DNA of 48,886 nucleotides, from NCBI GenBank assembly GCA_964469155.1, contig CAYXXU010000029.1:1-48886 (forward strand). Direction: 5' to 3'. The notes beneath the pieces were generated by a model that saw nothing but the letters and a program-made list of their open reading frames with translations, was not told where the DNA came from and made no database searches. Both the position numbers and the translations under genes were made by a program. Source of the DNA: CAIWKO01 sp964469155. Its GTDB lineage: Bacteria; Bacteroidota; Bacteroidia; Bacteroidales; CAIWKO01. Shown here in pieces: positions 25,501-33,316 of the stretch. Every line of letters begins with the position of its first letter. Within the stretch, counting starts at the first letter, position 1.

Positions 25501-26179
25501 CAACAAATGTATTAAAATATCTGCATTGGATGCTATTACCTGCCTGATCGCCAACCAAAGTATTATATCTGCCCAGTGTATTTCCAAAACCAGCCCTATA
25601 CCCGATAAAGGTATTAGAATAGCCATCGGTATTTACAACACCCGCATCGTTCCCTACAAAAGTATTATTCAACCCGGTAGAAAGTCCGACATTTGCTTGA
25701 TTTATAATACCGGCTCCCACGCCTACAAAAATGTTTGTGGTTGAAGGAGTATAGCCTGCTGCTCCATGATATTTTAAAACTTCATTGTGTACTAATGGAC
25801 TTCCACCGCCACCTATACAAAATCCATAATAAGGATTTGTAACATTTATGTGACCATAGTCCACGTCGAGTTTAAATAGTGGAGAGGCTATGCCTATTCC
25901 CACATAACCATCATCATTTCCATTAGTGCCTAAAATGGTCATTTTCTGGGTAGTTGTTGTTCCATTATTTGTCCAAAAATTAATGTTGTATTTATTGGTG
26001 ATGGTTGGTGAAAACAAGTTTTTTATGTCAAGATGCTTATTATTACCTCCGCTTCCATTCCATCCTAAATATTCTAAAAAATTAGAAGCAGTATTACCTG
26101 GTGAAGTTGATTGAGCATAGGACAAATAGGTTAACATCGTTAATATTAAAAAAATAAAATATTTAATTATTGTTTTCAT
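22532..26179 (-). CDS. Secreted protein with collagen/YadA-head-like repeats, two S74 chaperone domains and T9SS type A sorting domain
   Basis: 1215 aa. Signal peptide residues 1-22 (hydrophobic, ending SYAQ). About residues 150-330 hold repeated NTFVGxxAG / NTFIGYRAG / NTLVGDQAG units, a trimeric beta-helix pattern shared with phage tail and YadA-head proteins. Two intramolecular chaperone (Peptidase_S74) domains follow: one from Ser586 (SDSILK ... KPKTFYFD ... KQYGFLAQDVQQILPE) and one from about Ser964 (SDMKFK ... QPRTYTYK ... KQYGFVAQEMALILPD). In phage endosialidases the Ser and Lys of this SDxxxK motif drive self-cleavage after trimer folding. A coiled-coil-like stretch (about 1070-1120) and a type A sorting domain (from about 1132, LDQNVPNPFAESTFINYF) close the protein. 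It lies 17 bp after the 26197-27033 gene, so the two are probably co-transcribed. Confidence 0.85.
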   Translation of the reverse strand: MKTIIKYFIFLILTMLTYLSYAQSTSPGNTASNFLEYLGWNGSGGNNKHLDIKNLFSPTITNKYNINFWTNNGTTTTQKMTILGTNGNDDGYVGIGIASPLFKLDVDYGHINVTNPYYGFCIGGGGSPLVHNEVLKYHGAAGYTPSTTNIFVGVGAGIINQANVGLSTGLNNTFVGNDAGVVNTDGYSNTFIGYRAGFGNTLGRYNTLVGDQAGNSIQCRYFNTFVGYQAGFSAGNYSTPSSEPGGTFVGNVSGYNTINEIGNSFFGDHSGFNNETGTGNTYIGAYSMADYGANNSDNIYSTALGAHTRIKGNFSTTLGAFSRVEGDRSTAIGQHAFANHEDIIIIGDNYVNVGIGLSCDIINISPPATTLELNAIIGNNFANIDDIPGASGLRFRDLTIFSTPVLTNPNSNVLSVNEDGDVILVPNTGVFGFGTCSPYAPTILTTSDAILDLSSNNLYFKGQYSGEKSNVAIGLGCEYPLMSKLTVYQTKTTNGTVGDISCAGIFVSDPDLNICDISIGTWGMARHGGKYNVGLYGLTSSNGQNPDSYGVLGLSNPIPTPITGTTNSWAGYFNGAVFATYDFFSPSDSILKTGTTPMSKGLEIIDSLKPKTFYFDTAFANAKGLYLPGNKQYGFLAQDVQQILPEFITEVTNPPQFDTAGNEIHPAFTFKALNYNGFIGILTQGIKDLDSISDNQASRIDTLEVYGRGDFDWLLSGSNDQLRTPSDINEIKYTNGYLQVNRNNTTSSAVLDVRNDTSIAHFIDTIGAGMFATDMTGFNIPAYSTFSNLTSNIYNLPNVSANIVGINSRITSNTGNNSTSILSEIDGPGSSNTAISGIAKGAGNNCGIVGGAETTDENVIGYGIRGYSYTESTYSCPWSFNWGVSGGASGGFYNEGGEFSAGGVDWNCSNTTGMNIGVFCQASNASYNYGIWASAPIIAGHQHSSVAGYFNGNVDYTGTLAHVSDMKFKQNIMNLPNATSIIEQLQPRTYTYKIADYPYINFDQGKQYGFVAQEMALILPDLVSSSVFRAEYDSDQHMIHDTVGYKSVNYMGLIPIMVQAMKETNHKTDSLTQTFTNKIDSLNQIIKNYENRFNNLEQMINACCVSHTNKSVENPNGGNVTEINLENIQAIVLDQNVPNPFAESTFINYFIPENINFAQIIFTDNYGRIMKTVDITLSGNGMIKVYASNLSSGIYTYSLVVDGKVVETKKMMRTK

Positions 26180-26196
26180 TATTTTTATATTTAAAG

Positions 26197-27033
26197 TTAT
26201 TTGATAATAATAAATTTTCCTGTTTTATAAACTTTCTCATTTGAATATAATGAGTAATAATAATTACCACTTGGCAAACTATCAATGTCAATGGTGTTTA
26301 GATTTTTATTTACCTTTTCCTTTTTCAATATCTTCGCATTATTATCTGCGATTAACAAATAATAATCATTTATATTATCTGGTAAATTTATTTCAAAATT
26401 GATGGTTTTAGATGAAGGATTAGGGTAAACATTTATTATAAATTGCTGAGATAATGTAAAATCAAACACATTCGTCGGTAAAGTTCCGCAGAGTGAATAA
26501 ATATACTTATTGCTTTTATTGTCTTGTAGGAACAGCTTGGTTCCAGATGATGAATTTACAATTGGTCTAATAAAGTCTGTTCCTCCCATTGGAGTACCAT
26601 AAGTATATGGTCCATTTGCACTATCTTTTTTAAATAATAATGATCCATCGGTACGCATAATTCTAAAAGGCTTAAAAATATTTGAAGGTGAATAGTATGC
26701 ATATTCGATATTTGTCGAATCACAATCAAATAATGTTCTGGTTAAGTATAGCACTTGAAATAATCCATTATGCATGTCAAATGGCTCTGGTACTTGTATG
26801 TTTAACATAAAAGGAGAAAAATCCATATTGTATAAACAAAAAGTGTTTGTTACGGTATCAGCAAGATAGTATTTTGTTTCATGGTCACTAATTTGCACAG
26901 TTTTAAAATCATACCCCATACCAATTTGTGACATTGGTAAAATTGTATCCAGCATTATCTGAGCAGCTAACTTCATGCTCCCAAATGTTAATAATATTGT
27001 CAACATTACTAAAATTGTAAGAATTTTTTTCAT
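26197..27033 (-). CDS. Small secreted protein with T9SS type A sorting domain
   Basis: 278 aa from the chosen start MKKILTILVMLTILL, which gives a normal signal peptide ending LAAQ; a longer in-frame start at 27201 adds 56 residues without sense. The mature part has no recognised domain (phrases such as DHETKYYLADTVTNTFCLY and GSLLFKKDSANGPYTYGTPM, perhaps a propeller-like or kelch-like fold reporting values). The last about 75 residues are a type A sorting domain (NVYPNPSSKTINFEINLP ... SLPSGNYYYSLYS ... TGKFIIIK). It is immediately upstream of the large S74 protein gene on the same strand, so the two secreted proteins may act together. Confidence 0.8.
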   Translation of the reverse strand: MKKILTILVMLTILLTFGSMKLAAQIMLDTILPMSQIGMGYDFKTVQISDHETKYYLADTVTNTFCLYNMDFSPFMLNIQVPEPFDMHNGLFQVLYLTRTLFDCDSTNIEYAYYSPSNIFKPFRIMRTDGSLLFKKDSANGPYTYGTPMGGTDFIRPIVNSSSGTKLFLQDNKSNKYIYSLCGTLPTNVFDFTLSQQFIINVYPNPSSKTINFEINLPDNINDYYLLIADNNAKILKKEKVNKNLNTIDIDSLPSGNYYYSLYSNEKVYKTGKFIIIK

Positions 27034-27357
27034 AGGCTTTAATTTTTTAGTGGTTAATATTTTAATCATACTTGATAACAAAACAATAAAAGAGTCAGTG
27101 TAGTAAGGGCAAGTAAGGATTATATTCGCTTTCATCTTGGGGTGGGAATATAACAAAGGGAAATAGGGGGTAAATGTAAACAAAAATGTGATGAAAAACA
27201 ATGGGTTTTCAATATAAAAATTTTATAAGAAATTCTGATTATTACTTAATTCCTTTGCTGAAAATTCGAATTTTATCAATTTCAATCGTTTACTAAAAAT
27301 TCAATGTGTATTTTGGAAGATTTTACTGCCAAAATGTCATAAATTTGTCACATCTGC
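27034..27357. other. Divergent intergenic region
   Basis: About 320 bp of AT-rich DNA between the divergent T9SS operon and the sigma-54 activator. No gene, hairpin or repeat array was found. It must carry the promoter of the minus-strand operon, but no clear CAAAnnTA (minus -7) was located. Confidence 0.4.
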
Positions 27358-27388
27358 CTTGCCGCCCGACGGAAATGAATTACTTTTG
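27358..27388 (+). promoter_or_regulatory. Promoter of the sigma-54 activator gene
   Basis: TTG at 27359-27361 (-33, CTTG) and TACTTTTG at 27381-27388 (-7) with a 19-bp spacer from the TTG-containing tetramer, close to the Bacteroidota housekeeping consensus. It lies 22 bp before the ATG at 27410 and so rules out the upstream TTG codon as start. Confidence 0.75.
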
Positions 27389-27409
27389 CAGCGTATTAAA
27401 ACTACTATT

Positions 27410-28639
27410 ATGGATGTTCAGGCAATCAAGCAGCGTTTCGGTATCATAGGTCACTCTCCCGTATTGGAATTGTCGTTAGATGTAGCCCGCCAGGTAGCCC
27501 CCACCGATCTGAGTGTGCTGATCACCGGCGAAAGCGGTTCGGGAAAGGAAGTGTTTCCGCAGATCATTCATCAGTTGAGCGCCCGCAAACACGGTCCGTA
27601 TATTGCCGTCAACTGCGGGGCCATACCCGAAGGCACCATCGATTCGGAATTGTTCGGACACGAAAAGGGATCGTTCACCGGGGCCCACGAAGCGCGGAAA
27701 GGATATTTCGAAGTGGCCAACGGAGGCACCATATTTTTAGACGAAATTGCCGACATGCCTCTTTCGACCCAGGCACGACTGCTGAGAGTTTTGGAATCGG
27801 GCGAATTCATTAAGGTCGGCTCATCGAAAGTGCTGAAAACCAATGTCAGGATCATAGCGGCCACCAACATCAACCTTACGGAAGCCATACAACATGGCAA
27901 GTTCCGCGAAGATCTTTATTATCGTCTCAACTCGGTGCCTATCACCGTGGCGCCTTTGCGCGAACGCAAAGACGATGTGCTGCTGTTGTTCCGCAAATTT
28001 GCATCCGATTTTGCCGACAAATACAAAATGCCCGGTATCGTGCTCGACGAAGATGCCCAGGCCTTATTGCTGAATTATCGCTGGCCCGGAAACATACGTC
28101 AGTTGAAGAATATTACCGAACAGATCTCCATCATAGAAAAACAACGTACCATCAACGCTCAGACCCTCACCAAATATCTTCCGCAGGCAAACATAAGCCG
28201 TTTGCCGGTGCTGCTGAAGAATGCCGGCGAGGTGATGGACTTTTCCGAAAGGGATATTCTCTACCGGGTGCTTTTCGAAATGCGGAAAGACATCACCGAA
28301 CTGAAGCAACTGGTAGGTGATATTTTAAAAGACGGAAATATATCGGCCGATATTCACGATTTAAAAACCCAGTTTTTGCACGACCTGAATATTGAATTTC
28401 AGCAGGAATATAAGCCTGAAAACAAGGTCCAGATCCATGAGCCTGAAACCATACTTACCGAATCGGTTCAATATCCCGATGTTTACGAAGAATCACTTTC
28501 GTTGCAGCAGAAAGAAAAGCTCACCATCAAAAAAGCCCTGGAAAAATATCCCAAAAAACGCAGGTTAGCGGCCAAAGAACTGGGAATTTCGGAACGCACC
28601 CTGTATCGTAAAATTCAGGAATACGATCTGGATAACTAA
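27410..28639 (+). CDS. Sigma-54-dependent transcriptional activator without receiver domain
   Basis: 409 aa from ATG 27410. AAA+ domain: Walker A GESGSGKE (residues 40-47), the sigma-54 contact loop as GSFTGA (87-92, Ser replacing the Ala of GAFTGA), Walker B GGTIFLDEI (about 105-113) and the R-finger segment REDLYYRLNSVPI. The C-terminal Fis-type helix-turn-helix is about 370-409 (LAAKELGISERTLYRKIQEY). There is no N-terminal receiver, GAF or PAS domain, so activity is probably set by expression or a partner. A glycosyltransferase gene starts 12 bp downstream, so the two may form one transcript. Bacteroidota activators of this kind often control envelope or polysaccharide genes, which is inference. 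Confidence 0.92.
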   Translation: MDVQAIKQRFGIIGHSPVLELSLDVARQVAPTDLSVLITGESGSGKEVFPQIIHQLSARKHGPYIAVNCGAIPEGTIDSELFGHEKGSFTGAHEARKGYFEVANGGTIFLDEIADMPLSTQARLLRVLESGEFIKVGSSKVLKTNVRIIAATNINLTEAIQHGKFREDLYYRLNSVPITVAPLRERKDDVLLLFRKFASDFADKYKMPGIVLDEDAQALLLNYRWPGNIRQLKNITEQISIIEKQRTINAQTLTKYLPQANISRLPVLLKNAGEVMDFSERDILYRVLFEMRKDITELKQLVGDILKDGNISADIHDLKTQFLHDLNIEFQQEYKPENKVQIHEPETILTESVQYPDVYEESLSLQQKEKLTIKKALEKYPKKRRLAAKELGISERTLYRKIQEYDLDN

Positions 28640-28651
28640 TCCGATACGGTT

Positions 28652-29785
28652 TTGAATATAGTTGTTAATACGCGACTGCTCTTGCAAGGCAAACTGGAAG
28701 GTATCGGATGGTTTGCCTCCGAAACCCTGAAACGCATCACCCGCGATCACCCCGAACATACCTTTTATTTTGTTTTCGACCGTCCGTTCGATACCGGATT
28801 TGTTTTCTCGGATAATGTAATTCCGATGGTAACCGGACCACAGGCGCGCCATCCGGTATTATTTTATCTGTGGTTCGAATGTTCCATTCCCCGTATCTTA
28901 CAGAAAGTAAAAGCGGATGTTTTTATTTCTCCCGACGGATATTTATCGCTTGCGGCTAAGATACCTCAGGTGGCGGTGATACACGATCTGAATTTCGAAC
29001 ATTTCCCCCAGGACCTTCCCTGGATCATTACAAAATATTATCAATATTTCTTTCCCCGTTTTGCTGCCAAAGCTATCCGCATTGCAACGGTGTCGGAGTT
29101 TTCGAAAAAAGACATTCAGCAGAAATACAATATTGAGGAAAGTAAGATCGATGTGGTGTATAACGGAGTGAACGAAATGTTCCATACTATTTCCTCTTCC
29201 GAAAAGATGGCGATAAAAGAAAAATACTCCGGTAGTTGTGATTATTTTATTTTTATCGGAGCCTTGCTGCCCCGTAAAAACCTGAAAAACCTTTTTCTGG
29301 CTTTCGAGCTTTTCAAAAAACATTCGGGTTTACAACACAAACTCTTGATTGTAGGCGCCCGGAAATGGTGGACCCGCGAATTGGAAAATATTTTTACCGG
29401 TCTGGAGTACAAAGATGATATAGTTTTTACCGGCAGGCTGGGCGAGGGCGATCTGAATGCAATACTGGGCGGGGCAACGGCCTTAACCTACGTTTCATAT
29501 TTTGAAGGATTCGGCATACCCATCCTGGAAGCATTTCGCTGCGGGGTTCCTGTTATTACCTCGGATGTTACTTCAATGCCCGAGGTAGCAGGCAATGCCG
29601 CCCTGCTTACCGATCCATTTAATCCCCAATCGATAGCCGATGCAATGCAAAGAACAGCCTCCGATCCGCAATTGTGTGAAGCATTGATACAAAAGGGCCA
29701 TAGTAAACTAAAGGAGTATTCGTGGGACCGCTCTGCAAAGCTCCTGTGGAATTGTATTGAGAAAGCCATGATGGAAACAAAATAA
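28652..29785 (+). CDS. Glycosyltransferase family 4 (GT-B) protein, TTG start
   Basis: 377 aa. GT-B glycosyltransferase with GT4 signatures: VAVIHDLNFEHFP, VSEFSKKDIQQKYNI, VVYNGVNEMFH, the nucleotide-binding FIGALLPRKNLKNLFLAFEL, and the C-terminal YVSYFEGFGIPILEAFRCG followed by PVITSDVTSMPEVAGNAALL, where the Glu-x7-Glu motif is visible. Transfers a sugar from a nucleotide sugar to a glycan or lipid acceptor, probably in surface polysaccharide synthesis. The only sensible start is TTG at 28652 (MNIVVNTRLLL), 12 bp after the regulator's stop; no in-frame ATG lies upstream. Confidence 0.9.
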   Translation: MNIVVNTRLLLQGKLEGIGWFASETLKRITRDHPEHTFYFVFDRPFDTGFVFSDNVIPMVTGPQARHPVLFYLWFECSIPRILQKVKADVFISPDGYLSLAAKIPQVAVIHDLNFEHFPQDLPWIITKYYQYFFPRFAAKAIRIATVSEFSKKDIQQKYNIEESKIDVVYNGVNEMFHTISSSEKMAIKEKYSGSCDYFIFIGALLPRKNLKNLFLAFELFKKHSGLQHKLLIVGARKWWTRELENIFTGLEYKDDIVFTGRLGEGDLNAILGGATALTYVSYFEGFGIPILEAFRCGVPVITSDVTSMPEVAGNAALLTDPFNPQSIADAMQRTASDPQLCEALIQKGHSKLKEYSWDRSAKLLWNCIEKAMMETK

Positions 29786-29964
29786 TTTCAGGTGAATTCA
29801 ATTGCAGAATATGTTTATTACTTGAGTACGACCTTAGAATTCTGATAGGTTTGTTAAGGTAAAACCTTATCTCTTCCCGGGATTGTTTAAAAAGGTCGCC
29901 ACTAAATTAAATATCCGGGAGGGTGTGTAGATTAGTTTCCAACCTTAGTAATAGAAAAACAAGG

Positions 29965-30074
29965 TGCAATTCAACCTAATTACCTTATTTTGCATCAATA
30001 AGCTAATAAGGTTTGATGATTGGCAAAGTGATATTTTTACTAAGGTTTTTGAAGAAATAATAAGGTTAATTGCA
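29965..30074. repeat. Dispersed 110-bp repeat with imperfect inverted ends, copy A
   Basis: Begins TGCAATTCAACCTAATTACC and ends GGTTAATTGCA; the ends are imperfect inverted repeats. The interior holds the hairpin ACCTTATT...AATAAGGT and the string GTGATATTTTTACTAAGGTT. A second copy with the same order of motifs is at 38601-38708. No ORF. MITE-like, but no clear target duplication was identified. Confidence 0.7.
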
Positions 30075-30140
30075 TTTTATTCTGTTATGCCATTTTTCTT
30101 ATGATGTACATGCGATTATAATAAAAAAACGTAAAATTTA

Positions 30141-30171
30141 TTTGCAGAAATGAAAATAACTTCTACCTTTG
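30141..30171 (+). promoter_or_regulatory. rpmH promoter
   Basis: TTTG at 30141-30144 and TACCTTTG at 30164-30171 separated by exactly 19 bp, a perfect match to the Bacteroidota primary sigma factor consensus. It lies 21 bp upstream of the rpmH ATG. Confidence 0.9.
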
Positions 30172-30192
30172 CACTCCTTAAAAATTTGAACC

Positions 30193-30351
30193 ATGAAAAG
30201 AACATTCCAACCTTCGCAGCGTAAAAGAAGAAACAACCACGGATTTCGTAAAAAAATGGAATCGGCAAATGGTCGCAGGGTTCTTGCCAGTCGCAGGGCA
30301 AAAGGAAGAAAAAAATTAACGGTTTCTGACGAAAAATTACATAAAAGATAG
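30193..30351 (+). CDS. rpmH: 50S ribosomal protein L34
   Basis: 52 aa: MKRTFQPSQRKRRNNHGFRK, then KMESANGRRVLASRRAKGRKKLTVSD and EKLHKR. All L34 signatures (TxQPSxRKRxxxHGFRxRM, GRxVLxxRRxKGR) are present. A component of the large ribosomal subunit. Unlike many bacteria, it is not next to rnpA/yidC here; yidC lies 15 kb away on the other strand. It has its own strong promoter and terminator. Confidence 0.97.
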   Translation: MKRTFQPSQRKRRNNHGFRKKMESANGRRVLASRRAKGRKKLTVSDEKLHKR

Positions 30352-30388
30352 TTTTACGGAGTTTTCCGTTTCATAAAATAATTTAATT

Positions 30389-30427
30389 TTGAGGAGATAA
30401 TTTAATTTGTCTCCTCAATTTTTTTTA
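30389..30427 (+). terminator. Intrinsic terminator after rpmH
   Basis: TTGAGGAGA ... TCTCCTCAA, a 9-bp stem around an AT-rich loop, followed by a run of T. It ends 13 bp before the DUF4834 gene. Confidence 0.8.
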
Positions 30428-30439
30428 TAGCCCGGGTTT

Positions 30440-30688
30440 ATGAATACATTTCTTTGGTTTCTGGCGGTAGTGGTTGTTTCGTGGTTATTTATTTTATTTG
30501 TGCTTCCTTTTTTGGGCAGGCTGTTTCTGCGCAAACTTTCCAGAAACCTTCAGAACCATGTTAAAAACTCTCAACAAACCTCAGAAGAGAAACCCGAAGG
30601 CTCGGTCCGCATCGAAAATATTCCCCCCTCACCTGATAAAAAAACCGATGTGGGGGATTATGTGAATTACGAAGAAATTAAAGAATAA
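30440..30688 (+). CDS. DUF4834 family membrane protein
   Basis: 82 aa. One N-terminal membrane helix (about 3-30, FLWFLAVVVVSWLFILFVLP FLGRLF), then a basic and acidic cytoplasmic tail ending with the conserved DVGDYVNYEEIKE, which is the DUF4834 hallmark (GEYVDFEEIK). Function unknown. It lies 15 bp before the yfhO-like gene, a neighbourhood usual for this family in Bacteroidota, so the two are probably co-transcribed. Confidence 0.85.
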   Translation: MNTFLWFLAVVVVSWLFILFVLPFLGRLFLRKLSRNLQNHVKNSQQTSEEKPEGSVRIENIPPSPDKKTDVGDYVNYEEIKE

Positions 30689-30703
30689 TAAATTAAGCAG
30701 CAC

Positions 30704-33238
30704 ATGAAAAAAATTAACTTTTTAAAATTGATTCCTTATGCGGTAGCAATAATCATATTTATTGCTATTTCATTAATTTATGTAGCCCCTATATTTGACG
30801 GCAAGCAACTTAATCAGAGCGATGTTATCCACTATAAAGGATCTTCCAAAGAAATATCTGATTACAGGAATGCCACCGGGGAAGAAGCCCTCTGGACCAA
30901 CTCCATGTTTGGCGGTATGCCGGCTTATCAGATCAGTGTGCTTTATAAGACTTCGGTGGTGCCCTTCTTTAAAAAAATTATGATGGCAGGATTGCCTTTT
31001 CCTGCCAATATTTTATTTGTTCTGTTTTTGGGTTTTTTCATTCTTCTGCTAACCCTTAAAACCGATCCCTGGCTTGCTATAGTAGGGGCCATTGCCTTTG
31101 CTTTCTCCTCCTATTTCTTTATCTACCTCAACGTGGGGCATAATTCGCAAACACTGGCCATCGCATTTATTCCATTGGTTTTATCAGGTATTCTGCTCAC
31201 TTTCAAAGGAAAATACCTATTGGGAGGAGCCATGACGGCCTTGTTTATGGCCATTGAAATAAACGTCAACCACGTACAAATGACCTATTACATGCTGTTG
31301 ATCATAGGTTTCATTGCCTTGTTTGAGTTTATTTATGCCATTATTGAAAAGAAACTGAAATCGTTTTTCATTGCCCTTGCCGTATTGATTTTTGCCGGGA
31401 TAGTTTCTATAGGACCAAATATTACCAATCTTTGGACTTCCTCGGAGTATGTCAAGGAAACCATTCGGGGTAAGTCGGAACTTACAGATAACGGGAAAAA
31501 CAGGTCGGGCGGCTTAGACAAGGATTATATCATGCAATGGAGCTATGGTATCGGCGAAACCTTTACGCTGATGATACCCGATGCCAAAGGCGGCGAAAGT
31601 GAGGCCCTGGGTAAGAAAAAATCGGCCATGGAGAAAGTAGAAAGACAATACCGCGAGCCTGTATCTCAGCAAAGCCACTATTGGGGGAACCTGCCATTCA
31701 CCTCCGGACCTGTCTATGTAGGAGCCTTAATTGTATTTCTGTTTGTGCTGGGTTTGTTTATCGTGAAAGGGAAACTGAAATGGGCTTTGTTTGGGGTTAC
31801 CGTGCTGGCCATGATGCTTTCGTGGGGGCATAACTTCCGATTTCTGACCGACTTTTTTATTGACTATATCCCCTATTACAACAAGTTCAGGGCGGTGTCA
31901 TCTATTCTGATCATAGCGGAGGTAACGATGCCCCTGCTGGGCATTCTGGCTTTAAAAGAAATAGTTGAGAACCCGAAGATCATTAAAACCAAAAAAGTAT
32001 TTTTCTTCATCTCACTGGGGCTGACTGCCGGTCTTACTTTCCTGTTCCTGTTGATGCCGGGTTTGTTTTTCAACTTTATTACCCCTGCCGAATCGGGTCA
32101 GTTTAATGAGTATTTGAAACAAGGCGCCAATAAGGCACAGATAGACGGTATCATTACCAATCTGGAAATAGCCAGAATGTCTATCTTTAAAATGTCGTGT
32201 ATGCGTTCCATCGCATTTATTCTGATTGGTGCAGCACTTATTTGGATATATGCTTCCGCTAAAAAGATGAGCAAATATTTGCTTTATGCCGGCCTGGGGT
32301 TGCTGATATTGATCGATATGGTTCCTATCGACAGAAGATATCTGAACGATAAGAGTTTTGTTCCGAAAAAGCAAATGGAAACTCCTTATGCAGCTTCTCC
32401 GGCAGATGAATTTATTTTACAGGATTCTACTTTGAGCTTCCGGGTTTTGAATCTGACCACCGGAAATTTCGCTCTCGATGCCTCTACTTCTTATTTTCAT
32501 AAATCGCTGGGTGGATATCATGCTGCCAAATTACGCAGATATCAGGACCTGATTGATTACCGTATTAACAAAGAACAGGAACGCCTTATAAATACCCTGA
32601 AAGCCGGCGCTCCTGATTCGGTTTTGATAGCTACTATGTATGGCCTGACCACCATGAACATGCTTAATACCAAATACTACATTTATAATCCTGAAGCGCG
32701 TCCTCTAAGAAATCATGCAGCATTAGGAAATGCATGGTTTGTTAAGAATGTGACCATGGTTGCCAATGCAGATGAGGAGATTAAGGCTTTGGATAATTTT
32801 ACTCCTGCCAATACAGCCATTGTGGATAAAAGATTCGAAACCGAGGTGAGTGCCTTCAAAGGAGAAAAAGATTATCTGGCTACCATTAAACTTACCGATT
32901 ATAAACCGAACTATTTGGCTTACGAAGCCAAGGGCCTGAAAGCTGATCAACTGGCCGTGTTTTCTGAAATTTACTACAACAAAGGCTGGGATGCTTATAT
33001 CGACGGGAACAAGGCTCCTTATTTCCGTGCCAATTATATTTTGCGTGCCATGGTGATACCCGCAGGTGATCATAAAATAGAATTCAAGTTCGAACCCCAA
33101 TCTTACTATGTGGGCGAAAAGGTTTCGCTGGCAGGCTCTGTGTTGCTGGTATTATTCATAGCAGCCGCTTTGTTTTTTGAGTTCAGGAAAAAGAAAGAGA
33201 AGGTTGTTGATGCTGACCCAAAGACTAAAAAGAAATAG
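30704..33238 (+). CDS. YfhO family membrane protein
   Basis: 844 aa. About 12 membrane helices in the first 560 residues (for example IPYAVAIIIFIAISLIYVAP at the start and FVLFLGFFILLLTL), with the conserved SDVIHYKGSSKEISDYR and TNSMFGGMPAYQIS segment in the first outer loop, and a C-terminal extracytoplasmic beta-domain (YLAYEAKGLKADQLAVFSEI, YYNKGWDAYIDGNKAPYFRAN) ending with a last helix and a basic tail. YfhO proteins belong to the GT-C-like membrane glycosyltransferases and in Firmicutes help glycosylate teichoic acid; the substrate in Bacteroidota is not known. It is followed by a strong bidirectional terminator. Confidence 0.9.
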   Translation: MKKINFLKLIPYAVAIIIFIAISLIYVAPIFDGKQLNQSDVIHYKGSSKEISDYRNATGEEALWTNSMFGGMPAYQISVLYKTSVVPFFKKIMMAGLPFPANILFVLFLGFFILLLTLKTDPWLAIVGAIAFAFSSYFFIYLNVGHNSQTLAIAFIPLVLSGILLTFKGKYLLGGAMTALFMAIEINVNHVQMTYYMLLIIGFIALFEFIYAIIEKKLKSFFIALAVLIFAGIVSIGPNITNLWTSSEYVKETIRGKSELTDNGKNRSGGLDKDYIMQWSYGIGETFTLMIPDAKGGESEALGKKKSAMEKVERQYREPVSQQSHYWGNLPFTSGPVYVGALIVFLFVLGLFIVKGKLKWALFGVTVLAMMLSWGHNFRFLTDFFIDYIPYYNKFRAVSSILIIAEVTMPLLGILALKEIVENPKIIKTKKVFFFISLGLTAGLTFLFLLMPGLFFNFITPAESGQFNEYLKQGANKAQIDGIITNLEIARMSIFKMSCMRSIAFILIGAALIWIYASAKKMSKYLLYAGLGLLILIDMVPIDRRYLNDKSFVPKKQMETPYAASPADEFILQDSTLSFRVLNLTTGNFALDASTSYFHKSLGGYHAAKLRRYQDLIDYRINKEQERLINTLKAGAPDSVLIATMYGLTTMNMLNTKYYIYNPEARPLRNHAALGNAWFVKNVTMVANADEEIKALDNFTPANTAIVDKRFETEVSAFKGEKDYLATIKLTDYKPNYLAYEAKGLKADQLAVFSEIYYNKGWDAYIDGNKAPYFRANYILRAMVIPAGDHKIEFKFEPQSYYVGEKVSLAGSVLLVLFIAAALFFEFRKKKEKVVDADPKTKKK

Positions 33239-33253
33239 CATTATCGTCACTAA

Positions 33254-33298
33254 ATAAAAAATCTCCTCAGACCAAATTGTCTGAGGAGATTTTTTTTA
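33254..33298. terminator. Bidirectional terminator between yfhO and the kelch gene
   Basis: A perfect 12-bp stem, ATCTCCTCAGAC-caaatt-GTCTGAGGAGAT (33261-33290), with A run before and T run after. It serves both convergent genes. Confidence 0.95.
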
Positions 33299-33316
33299 TG
33301 GATAACCCTGCATAAA

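Larger units (their letters stand above)
29786..30192. other. 407-bp gene-free region before rpmH
   Basis: Contains a short hairpin TAAGGT-aaa-ACCTTA (about 29854-29868), an imperfect CCCGGGAT...ATCCGGG pair (29878-29923), one copy of a 110-bp dispersed repeat (29965-30074), and the rpmH promoter. No gene was seen. Confidence 0.6.

Noticed and set aside
29854..29923. A second IS-like element with CCCGGGAT ends
   Set aside because: The ends are short and imperfect, no second copy was found and no target duplication is visible.
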